From Rhynchonema sp. JSB1_4 (Eukaryota; Nematoda; Chromadorea; Monhysterida; Xyalidae): 64,000 bases of DNA. Each line of letters starts with the position of its first letter. Position 1 is the stretch's first letter. Both the position numbers and the translations under genes were made by a program. The stretch is from assembly GCA_030248065.1 (NCBI GenBank), contig JASAMV010003218.1, positions 62,001-126,000 on the forward strand, given 5' to 3'. Below the pieces are notes generated by a model. The model was not told where the DNA came from, did no database searches, and was given only the letters and a program-made list of their open reading frames with translations. Of the stretch, positions 1 to 10,260 are shown piece by piece.

Positions 1-439
1 TAATTATTTTTTCCATTTGCTCATGTAGAACGTCTGTTTCCTGACATTCACTAAGAATGCTCGTTTTGGAATAATGTAACAGCAGTGAGCTTTGCTCGTT
101 TCCATAGACGGGCGAGGTGCCAGGCCTCGTCAGTACGGACACCTCTGGCCAATTGACGTCCAAAAAAGACCCAGAGCACATCTTATTGCTCGAGCAAATC
201 ATCACATCTGCGCACAAAAGTGCTGGCCAGTGAGAGAGCCAGCTATGAAACCAAAAATTCCCATGGTAACCCAAAAATTCGGGAATTTCCCTTCAGTATC
301 CCTAAGCATTATCATTTCCACACAGCAGCAGGAGCCAAGGGTGTTTGTCCAAATATAAAATTCTACGAATTGCACAAGTCCTCCCCTCCATAACTGCACG
401 ACTCCATAACTGCATGGCAGCAATTTTACTGGTCACCAT
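1..439. other. Non-coding sequence upstream of the first repeat
   Basis: I see no exon, RNA gene or clear repeat here. It most likely belongs to the intron before the first visible TUFM exon, since the GTPase-domain exons of that gene are not in the window. Confidence 0.4.
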
Positions 440-951
440 TAGGGTTAGAGAGATGTCGGGTGTCGGCTGTCGGGTGTCGGGTGTCGGGTGCCAAAAAAGT
501 GTAGGTGTCGGGTGTCGGGTACCCCCAGATGGCGGGTGTCGGGTCCGAAAAAACCCGACACCCGACAGCCGACACCCGACACTTACGGTTCAAAACATCA
601 GTATTGCTTGAGAGAAGAATTTTTAGAGAAAATTTTCTTCGAACCAAATGTTTCCTAAGACGCAGAATGTGACATTTTGGTGTTTATTTCGTGTGAAAAT
701 ACTTGAATTCAGTAACTTGAGCCAAAAAATTGCACTCATGATGCAAATGAGCAACAATTTGCCTGTTTTTGGTCCAAAAACAGGTGTCGGGTTTTTTTCA
801 AAAACGAGATGTCGGGTGTCGGGTTTTTTTGCAACTGTCGGGTGTCGGGTGTCGGCTTTTTTTCTGAGATGTCGGGTGTCGGGTGTCGGGTATTTCCAGA
901 TGTCGGGTGTCGGCTGTCGGGTGTCGGGTACCCCCCCGACCTCTAACCCTA
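440..951. mobile_element. hAT-like non-autonomous element with a GTGTCGG minisatellite core
   Basis: The ends are a perfect 11-bp inverted repeat, TAGGGTTAGAG on the left and CTCTAACCCTA on the right. They are flanked by an exact 8-bp direct repeat, GTCACCAT, at 432-439 and 952-959. An 8-bp target duplication fits the hAT superfamily. Most of the interior is GTGTCGGGTGTCGGCT-type units in both orientations, with about 200 bp of unique AT-rich DNA in the middle. No transposase is present. It sits in a TUFM intron, ending 23 bp before an exon. Confidence 0.75.
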
Positions 952-974
952 GTCACCATTGCCCATTTGCACAG

Positions 975-3112
975 GTCGTGGCACGGTAGTGACTGGAAAA
1001 TTGACACGCGGCACATTGAAGAAAGGCAGCAAAATGAAGACCATCGGTATTGTGCCCACAACAAATGTGTCTGTCGCCAGTGAGTTTGCCTGATTTTTCA
1101 AGTGCCGAAATCACTCGAATTTATTCATTGTTCTCGACGTTGTAGTGTAGCACGTACGAAAGGACGTGGCTCACTATCATCCACCCAGCTGCGTGTAACA
1201 CAGAAATCGAATTGGTCTGATATTGTGCTATGTTTATACAGAGGAACAACATGATTACACATGTGCACAGGCATTGAATCGTTTCACAAAGAAGTGCCCG
1301 AAGCAATCCCCGGCGACCAGTTGGGTGTGCTGTTGAAAGGACTCGGCAAAGATGGCATCAAACGTGGCGTGTGCTTGGTGCCTGAGAATAGTGCACATCA
1401 ACCGTGCAATCATTTCTCGGCCAAGGTGAGCAACAGAAAAACTTTTGTATTCGTTTATTTTTTCTTATTCCTCGTCATAAAATTACTGCAGGTGGTTCGT
1501 TGTTGCAAAAGTAGTCTCCCAACATCTGAATTGCTAGCCCCCCTGTAAGGGTGAGGGGCTAGTGACATCTCACGCGTCACGCCGAACGATCGTGTTGCTT
1601 CAAATTGTTTTCCAATCAAATTTACAGCAGCAGTGGGAATTAACAAACATAAACAATTGGAAATCTCAGCCATTTTTACAACACCCCGTATTGCTATCAT
1701 AGTAGTCCTTAGTTTCTGGTGCTGTTTCGTGTCTTATGGTCACACAATGTGTGCCATGAGTATAGTACCAGAATTTAGTACCTCAACTGCTGGGAAGCTA
1801 CGCATAACTAGGTGAACCACCCAGCTAACTAATCACGACGCGCCATGATTATACAAAGGAAACAACACCAAAAATCACCGCATCGATGTGCAGGTGTACA
1901 TGTTGACGAAGGAGGAAGGCGGCACCGGACGGCCGTGCGGCAACTACTTTGCGATGGAGATGTTCTCGCACACGTGGAATGGCAATGCGCACATTCAGAT
2001 TGTCGATGCCGATATGATCATGCCTGGCGAGGCGCAAGAGTGCGTTGACAGAGTTTGAGCTTGTCTGTTTATTTAGACAATTCAATGATCGTTGTTGTTT
2101 ATTGGGACATAACAGTCACGGTCGGTGAGACGCGTTTGACTGCTAAAAGCCAGTCTTGCGACCACGAAATTGTTTTCAATAAGTTTTCGAACTGCCTGCG
2201 CAGGTCTGCTTTTACCTTCAGTTTTGAACAGACAGATAAAAGTGGCGGAATTTGGAATAATGCCTGAACCCCCAATCGTAAAAGTTACTTTAGTAACAGT
2301 TAGAAGTAATTACAAGGGTGGATCCAGGGGCCACAGGGGCCATGCCCCCTTTGTTCCATTTGGCCCCTGAAGGGGGACACCGTTTCGGAACGAAGAAGAG
2401 AAAGGAACCCTTAAATCGTAGGATTTTCGGTTCAAAAATCGCACGCTTAGCGCGTCAGATACTCCCATTTTCAATAAGATTTGGCTTTCGCGCGCATAAG
2501 AGTGCTAAAATTTTGCGCGCTTCGTGCGCATTGTCACATTTTGTGTAATATTTGGTGTAAAAAAGCGCGAAATTGTAAACATGCACCATATAGAAATGAC
2601 TTTTTGAATTTGGCCCCCTCCCTTGGCCAAAAGCTGGATCCGCCAAGTTGGATGAGGGCACAGAGCAGCTTTGTATGGTATTTATTTTGTGGCATGCAAC
2701 CGACGATCAGCCTCGTGGTGGTTAAATATTGTCCGCTCTCTGTCAAAGCACTAGTTATGGTCTTTCTGCAAATAATAATTGCATTAACTTATTTATTTCT
2801 TGCCACCACAGAGTGATCTTCAAAATGACGCGCACATTCTTCGTCGAGCCGCAGCAACGTTTCACACTGCGCGCTGGCCAGAGCACGGTCGGCACCGGGG
2901 TGGTGTTGGGTCTGAAGCCGACGTTGAAAGAGAGCGAATGGGATAAGAAGGTGCGAAAGAATATGATGCGCGCCGAAATGGAGCGATTGGGATTCAATCC
3001 GTACGCGAAGGAGTTCGAGCACAAACTCAAACCCGATTATACGAAATCGCCGAAACACACCGAAACGGAGCAGAAGTTTAGGGAGGCAGTGGCTGATGCG
3101 GCCAAGGCATGA
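975..3112 (+). CDS. TUFM: Mitochondrial elongation factor Tu, 3' part (domains II-III)
   Basis: EF-Tu carries aminoacyl-tRNA to the ribosome; this version resembles the mitochondrial form. Four exons are visible: 975-1079, 1271-1425, 1894-2039 and 2812-3112, with all phases consistent and GT...AG at each junction. The first starts in the domain II strand GRGTVVTG. The second has GIESFHK-like sequence and RGVCLVP. The third holds domain III (VYMLTKEEGGTGRPCGNYF, then MIMPGEAQE). The last holds QQRFTLRAGQSTVGTGVV and then a lysine-rich tail of about 60 residues, longer than in bacterial EF-Tu. The GTPase domain must be encoded before the window. The glycine normally preceding IE (VTGIE) reads as serine across the exon 1/2 junction. 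An AATAAA near 3513 may be the poly(A) signal. Confidence 0.93.
2314..2648. mobile_element. Degenerate hAT-like element in a TUFM intron
   Basis: The left end reads CAAGGGTGGATCCAGG and the right end, reverse-complemented, reads CTTGGCGGATCCAG. This resembles the GGCGGATCCAG-type ends common in hAT elements. The inside holds inverted GGGGCC-rich blocks and two copies of a palindromic TCGCACGCTTAGCGCG-like motif. I could not find a matching target duplication, so this is a degraded copy or only a resemblance. Confidence 0.4.
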
Positions 3113-3678
3113 GTGAATGTCTTTTTCTGTTGATTTGATCTATATAAACTTTTTGTTGTTTTGAAATATCTGCTTTTTTCTTTTCTTTTTATCGACAACG
3201 CCGAGACGCATGTTTGTTGGCGTAATTCGTCATAAATGTGCGTTTCAGGTTGTAGGTGGGTGAGCTAGGCAGTTGTTATTTGATGTATTTTATTTGACAT
3301 TAGATGAAGCACTCTAAATGGCAGTCGGTCTTGAAAGTCAGACATTGTTCCCATTTGCTCCATAATTACCTGTGTAGTGACTGGTGAGTGACTCGAAAAT
3401 TGTCAATGTTTGAATCTAAGTCGGTAAGTTAGCGCTTGCTAAGAAAACCTTGTCCGTTATTGTTCATGTTATAATCATGCACTGTTACAAATCACGAAAC
3501 AAATTATTGGATGAATAAATGACAAATGTTCTTGGAAAATGCTTGCTTGTTTTTGGGGGGATACGAATTGAGTTTTAAACCATCCGGTCACGGCAACAGA
3601 CGGATATATATGAGTTGAGTATTTGTTTGTGATATTTTACGTTTATATACCACGTTTAAGACTGCAGGAATTCGGGAA
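3113..3678. other. TUFM 3' flank / INTS15 5' flank
   Basis: About 565 bp between the TUFM stop and the INTS15 start codon. It is AT-rich, without an open frame or clear repeat, and must hold the TUFM 3' UTR and the promoter and 5' UTR of the next gene on the same strand. An intron in the 5' UTR is possible. Confidence 0.4.
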
Positions 3679-6600
3679 ATGGCCCCTTCGCGAAGACATC
3701 ACCACTTTCAATCTCATCATAGAGGTTTGCGCTATTATCAGTATCAACTTTCTGCGTGATCGCTTTTCATTTGTTTTATTAATTGGGACTATAGCACGAC
3801 TGAATGTGCGTTGGAATCCATCCACACCACACACATCCCAAAAACCCCGCAACAAACAAGCAAACCCAAAAAAAAAAAAAACCATAAAAAATTCAATGCA
3901 TATTTTGTTGTGCGCGTTACGAGTCGCTGTTCAGTCAACAGCTATGCGCGCAGCGTTCATCAGTCTGATTTTCTCCACGCTCAGGTGCTGGCGGGTCGCG
4001 TCGCTCCGATGTGGACCTGCGTCATCGCGGTGGCCGTGGTGGTGGCGGTGGCCAGGGACATCATCAACATCATGCTCACCGTCAACAACGTCGCACTGAT
4101 TCGCCGGGCCCGTCGATGGTGCCACAACCACCCGTGCCACCACAGTTAATGGTCGCAAGTGCTGCTGACTGGGCCACCAATGTCCAAATGGTGTTCACGC
4201 AGGTGGGGGCGGTAGGGGGTTGATTCCGAGTCACAGTTGCATTTATGCGTGACAAACACATCCAATATGACGGCAGTTTCGTAACAAGGTTTCTCGTCAG
4301 TATGGAAAATTTGCTTTGTTTTTGCTATTGTTGTGTGAGCATGATTCCTATATGGACACGATATGTTACTGCAGCTGCTGTGGTAATGTTTGAAATGTCA
4401 TTTACTGTTGTATCAAATTTGGTGACTGCTTTGGTCCTGGTTACTGTTTGCATGAACAAAACGACGGGCAGTTAGTTAGTTAAAGGTTGGGACTAACGAA
4501 GGAAGGGAGAGGACATATTTTACATACCGTGGAAAGATCGAAGTTCCAATTCTTATCTTTAGTTTTTTCAAAATTTTAAAAAAACCCCAATGAGAAATAA
4601 GAACACGAATACAACACTCTATACTATTCATATCTAACATCTTCCACGCGAATTCAAAATCTATTTTTCAGAACACAAGTTTTCCCTAATTTTGGTTTAA
4701 ATTTCCCCACCCTTTTCCCCAAAAAAATTTCAGGTTTTTAACAAAATCCCTTTAAAAAATCATTAGTAAATTTAAACAAAACGATTTTCTTCGAATTTTT
4801 TTTATTTCTTTTTTTTTTTTTTAATTCCCCCCCCCCCGCCGCCCGGCCCCCCCCCCCCCCCCCCCCCCAAAAAAACAATATATTTTTTTTTTCTCCACTA
4901 TATTTTATCATACATATTATAAAAAAAAATTTAAACATATAATTTTTTAAAAAATAAATTTAAAAAAAAAAAAAATTTTATACAAAATATTTATAAAAAA
5001 AAAAAATAAAAAAAAAACAAAACCCCCTTAACTAGCTCGTTCAGTTAACCGCGAAACCCGAAATAACACGCGTGATGAAGACCGGCCCAATTGCGCAGCC
5101 AATCTGTGCATTTTATTCATTCTCATGACGTCACAGATCGACCACTACATCGAACAACCGACGGGCGGCAATCCCCGGCATCGCGCTGATCTACAGAACA
5201 CAATCGATGCTGATGTATTTGGTGTGAAGCATCGGCACGCAACGCACGCGCACGTGCAGAGGTTGCGACTCGTCCATTTGCTGTACACGTACCTGCAGGT
5301 CAGGCGCTGTATTCGATATTTAGTGCTTTCGCCCTGTAACCAACACTGTATTTTAGTCACCAAATCATCCGTCAAACCAAACCAACAGTCCTACAGTGAA
5401 AATGCTTTATGCTGATCAAGCACGACGACGCCCGTTTATCTGTTGTCATACTTTCGGATCCTTATGTGTCTTTATAGGAGGGCGTATCCGAGCCTCATGG
5501 CAATGTTTCTTAATTATCGTGGCCGTTTCTACTATCCATTTTGATTTCAGGCGAAATCTAGTGCATCGAAGTCGCTTTGGCCGTACTTTGAGATGATATT
5601 CCTCGGACGGCTGGGCGCCACCGATCAAGGTACATTGATAGCTGTTTGGTTAACTTTGTTTTGTTCAGATGCAAAGATTCCATGTGCATTGGTGTTGCAA
5701 AAATAGCTGTTCGTTTCTTTCGTTGGGTGACATTTCTTTTCATTTTTCAAGGAAAAATAGCCGACAACAGCCGCCGATTAATCCTGGTCTGTTTTGTGCT
5801 AACCTTGAAGCATTCTTCAGTCAGTCAGGTGAATCAAGTGCTCACTAAGACAGCCTCCGTGCATAATGGCAGCAACGTTAAAAGCTCATTTGTTATTTGG
5901 GAATTTTTGACAGGCAGTGCAATCAGATTCGCGCATCAATATCGAATCGATCTGCTGATCGATCTGTGCTCATTATCGATTTCATACAAATCAACGCCCA
6001 TTCTGTTGGTGTGCAGCGATTGGATCAAGTCCATCACCACATCGCCGCGATCGAACGATTTCGTCAATAATCTGTGCGATCGATTGATCGCCCATTTCTG
6101 TCAATCAACAACAAGCGCTGAACATGAAAATGAAAATAAGAAGGAGGTACGTAATGAATGGGCAGTTAGTCTTCAGTTTTAGTTTGTCGAGCTTTGAAGA
6201 CAGTTCATTCATACTTCATTCACTTCATTCATACCAGCAGGTTAGTGATGTTCTATACCATCATAACATGAGCTCGGGCTCTGCCGATGATGTGGTGTGG
6301 GTAATACCTCCGCTCCAACTGCTAGGTAGCGTTCTTGCTCCCGTCATCAAGTCAAACGTGTTAATTTTAGTACCAAAGTGGCCATTTGATGGGCCAAAAT
6401 CGCTCAAATTTTCTGACACGTGCACCAAAGCACGCATTTTATTTAATGCCTACTTTAGCATAATTCCTAGCAATTCCTGTACCCCTGGTTTTGATTTCTA
6501 GACCAATACCCACCAAAATGGGGCACCCGGCTAGCTAGCCAGCTTTCTTGCGCCTGACCCCTCCAGCCAGCTAGCTTTCTTGCTCGGACCAAATTCATCA

Positions 6601-9099
6601 CAGGGGTTTGTGAACAATGATGATGACTTTGAAGGCAGACCAGTTTCAAAATACCATACAGTCTACCGTCTCCATAGTGAACCTCCATGTAGTGAATCTC
6701 TATATAGTGAGTGAACGACCGTTTGGTCCCAATCTGCTGTTATCCTCCTGCTTGCCATTCTGCACAGTGAATATTGTATAGTATGTAGTGAACGAAAAAG
6801 CATATCCTGATCGATTTACTATATAGTGGGTAGACTGTAATATTTTACCAATAAAGATTTTGCACACATTTGTGGCCAACCTCGCAAGCGTTAAAAGCAG
6901 CGTAGCTGGTCGTATGGTACAACGGGAGTAAAGATTGAGCCGGCGAACGTAGGATGTAGCGTCCTTCGAACTCTTTCCCCTCATGTCACGTCATTGTAGA
7001 AACGTAACTGACATTTCCACACTGGCGATTTTGTATTTTTCCTCTCACAGAGTTTGACAACATGTCTATGCGCAACGGCCAGTGGCGTGCCTCTGCTGGC
7101 ACCATTGTTGGTGGTGCACGCGCTGTGTCTCGTCAACAACTCTGCCGACGCTGCACAGTACACGGCACGTTATGATTTGACTGCTGCGCTGTCATCATCA
7201 TCAGGTTTGCTGTGTTAAGACTTTTTTGGTCATCGGGCCGGGGTGGCCGTCGAAAATTGAAAATCGAGAAAAATTAAATGTCAGGGATGCAAAAATGCTT
7301 TTGTCAGAACCAGAAGTGGGTATTCATGTCAGGGGCCCAGTAGTGAAACATCACCTCACACAAAAGGCCGACAGGAGCAAGGCGAGGCGGCCCAGCCAGA
7401 AGACCCCAAAAAAAAAACCAAAACCCCCCCCCGGGCTCAGGGGGGCCCCGAGCCCCCACCCCCCCACACCCCTTCATGGGCAAAAATTGTTTTTCACACA
7501 TTTTTTATTTTTTTGAGGTTTTTGTGTTGCGGGGTTTTTGTGTTCGAGTGTTTCGGTTTTTTTCGGCGTTTCGTTCGGTTTTTTTCAGGGTTTTCGACCC
7601 CACCCGGGTCTGGTCTTGGGCACTCACCGCTGTTAAATTTCAGATAGTGCAACTACTTCCGTTTCGCCAACCGAATACCCGCCATCATCAGTGCTGACCT
7701 TTCTCGCGTCGTGTCTGTCAGCCGAACATTGCCATTTGATGTTGCAACCGTTCGTGGAGGCCGAAAAACGCCACTCAGATAGTGCACCCATCTATGAGTC
7801 ACTGGCCGGCGCTTTGGCAACTGTGGTTGGTGCTGCTTTGTGTTTTTGTCAGTGGATGAGAATGCCATCATTGTGCCAAAATTGTTTTATGCGTGCTATC
7901 TGATGTTATCACACCGACACTGTTAATCACTCAGATCAAATTTCTGCCATCAGCTTTGTGTTTCACGTTTTGTGAGTTTGCCTGGTTGTGTTGGTTCAAG
8001 CACTGTTTGGACCAACGACAAGAAATGCGAAAAAACCACAATACTGTCACAGCCAGGTGACGATGACGTTGATGTTTCACAACCTTGATTTTGCACAGGT
8101 CACACCAGTGATCGCGTACACCAGTTGTGTGTCGTGGCTGTGGCCCATTGACAAACAACCATCAGCAGACGTGATCAATGAATTACACGTTGGATTGCTC
8201 AGACTGTTGGTCACTGCGACTAATGATGCTGGTGGTGAGTTGGAATGTTCCTGGGTGTTAAGATGCGCTCTGTCATAGTTCGAAATGGAAATCTGCATTT
8301 TCAACTTCCCGCGATTGACCAACGCAAATATGGCAGCGGAGGAACAATTTTATGAATCGCACAAAGCGCTTTTATAGCCACGAGATATGACTGAATAAAA
8401 TACACATTTGCTCCATGTGTTGCGCGCTGAGTCATGGAGGGAATGGCTGGGTTCGTTTGCTTTCCAGTTCTCCATACACTACTGAACACGTCCTAATGCT
8501 GCACAGGTTCGCACGTGTGCCTACTGCCAGACGCGACCATGTTGACGGTGATGCGACGGCTGGCCGACACCGATCAACAGCTGAGACATCGACACGGACA
8601 GTTCGGTGCCGCACTCGACAGAACGGCGCAGATCGTGCAGGTATGACTGTGTGCGTTATGGATTTGTAATATTGTGGTCTCTCTCTCTGTCTATAAACAT
8701 GGTATGTGCGTTGGCATTCGACAATACCTGTGTAGCCTTATCGAGTGTTGTGCGTTATGCGCAAGCATGTTCTCGGTCCAGATAGTGAGTTGCATGGTGT
8801 GTTATCCATTCTGACAGCACGCGTTGTGGTATACGACACGCGAAACAATCTATTATAATGAAGTTACCATGTAATGTATCTGCTATCCTGACACCTGCTA
8901 TGCGGTACATCTCATGCGTTATTAGCTCGTTTTTTTACCTCTCAGATCAACTCTATGTACACAGGTTCTGCTAGCCGGTGGTGGTCGCAAGCCGTCGAAA
9001 AGCGCCCTCGAACAAATGCGTCTGGCGTACAAACAGCTGAACGAAACACACGAGTTGTTGCAGTTTGCACTCTATCCCGAACTACAACTGACATCTTGA
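3679..9099 (+). CDS. INTS15: Integrator complex subunit 15-like protein (C7orf26 family)
   Basis: INTS15 belongs to the Integrator complex, which cleaves nascent RNA at snRNA and paused genes in the nucleus. Ten exons with consistent phases give 492 codons: 3679-3724, 3985-4202, 5137-5298, 5551-5629, 5914-6146, 7051-7204, 7644-7825, 8099-8234, 8507-8640 and 8965-9099. The start ATG has a strong context (gaaATGGcc). The first ~75 residues are a His/Arg/Gly-rich tail with proline. The rest is helical and follows the order remembered for the human protein: RLRLVHLLYTYLQ (human LQELQLLEIMCNYFQ), YRIDLLIDLCSLSI, then a D-W motif, VTPVIAYTSCVSWLW (human LTPLVGLIRWCV), LHVGLLRLL and MRRLADTDQQL. The match is by eye over low identity; a different helical protein remains possible. 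Three introns exceed 700 bp and hold repeats. Confidence 0.68.
4740..5030. repeat. Homopolymer-rich low-complexity block
   Basis: This stretch of an INTS15 intron consists of long runs of A, T and C, including about 30 C with few interruptions near 4829-4868 and poly-A around 4920-5020. I see no gene. Such runs are error-prone in assembly. Confidence 0.8.
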
Positions 9100-9677
9100 A
9101 GTATCTGTGATGACATTTGATCAATGTTGCCGTATTCACAACTCTCTTGTGCTTGCGTATTCCATGAGCCTTTGACGCACACTGGTCCGGGGCGCAGATG
9201 ACCTGTTAGTGGGAGTTTTGTGAATGTGACAGACACGTTGATTCCATGTAGAATTGTTCAGGCAAGTCCATGCGAAAATCTTGTTTTAGTCTCGTCATTA
9301 TGTATTGTTTAGTTCGCCCTTTGACTCGACGTCACTATCATAACATCGCTGTTGCATAAAATGTCGACTCGTGCTTTTCTTGAATATTCATCATTGTGTT
9401 GTTTTTGCAACGGTGCTTGCCACTGATATCGTTCGTGTTATCGTACCGTGGCTTGTTTGTTTTGGAGCGTCAACAGCAGGTGGCGGGAAAATTGAAAAAA
9501 CTGGTCATCGACTGAGGCCTTTTCTTTCCGCACTTTGTTGATGATGCGGGATCTTGCCTGCCTTGGTCACGTGACCGTGTTGCATCAAATAATCATGCGC
9601 CGTCGATAATGGTGTAGTGACACGAGTAAATTTCAAAGTTCAATTTCAAAATTTCAATGTTCCGCATGCAAGGGCTG

Positions 9678-9994
9678 ATATAGTCTGTTGATTATATTTC
9701 GACATAGTGTATAAGCCCCATTCAGCGATGTTTGGAGCGGGCTGGGTCGACGCCATTCTAAATGAATGTTTCAGGCATTGCCAACTCATTCGCAGAGCCA
9801 TTGAACATTGTCGGTGCTGTGCGATGACAGGCCACGTGTTTTTGCGCCACGCGGCAAGCAATGTTCAATCGGTCTTTTGCCTGAGTTAGCGATGCTTGAA
9901 ACATTCATTTAGAATGGCGTCGACCCAGCCCGCTCCAAAAATCGCTGAATGGGGCTTATACACTATGTCGAAATATAATCAACAGACTTATATT
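9678..9994. mobile_element. Foldback MITE with ~110-bp arms
   Basis: The left arm (about 9682-9780) and right arm (about 9890-9990) are nearly perfect reverse complements, sharing CAACAGACT at the tips and GGCGTCGACCCAGCCCGCTC inside. Only a few mismatches separate the arms. The central ~110 bp is unique and has no coding potential. It lies 0.6 kb after INTS15 and abuts a second inverted-repeat element. Confidence 0.85.
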
Positions 9995-10136
9995 ACAGTA
10001 GTCAAGTCAAGGCGTCAAATCAGTTCGTCAACTCACAGCAGCCCCGAGGGAGCGCGAGAAATAATACATTTCATTCGGGGTGAGTTCACGATTCTGCAAT
10101 GTGAGTTGACGAAGTGATTTGACAACTGTAATATAT
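9989..10136. mobile_element. Short MITE adjoining the foldback element
   Basis: Inverted ends TATATTACAGT and ACTGTAATATA enclose sub-terminal inverted blocks containing CGTCAACTCACA and its complement, so the ~148-bp unit folds almost completely. It shares its first bases with the end of the preceding element, suggesting one inserted at a TA-rich end of the other. A diverged relative is at 59020-59122. Confidence 0.75.
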
Positions 10137-10260
10137 AAGCCAATGCAATAAAGCATCTGACCAAAGCAGGCTCATTTTCGACACTTCGAATGTGCGTTTA
10201 GCGTTTGTCACAGGCCAAAACATTCGCGAGTGAAACTGAAAATCGAATCTTCTTGGCCAA

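Noticed and set aside
440..951. CRISPR-like array
   Set aside because: Repeats are a minisatellite without unique equal-length spacers, inside an element with inverted ends and target duplications, in an animal genome.
5646..6182. A single 178-codon plus-strand exon
   Set aside because: Only 5914-6146 fits the phase of neighbouring INTS15 exons; the earlier part is intron read-through with no family match.
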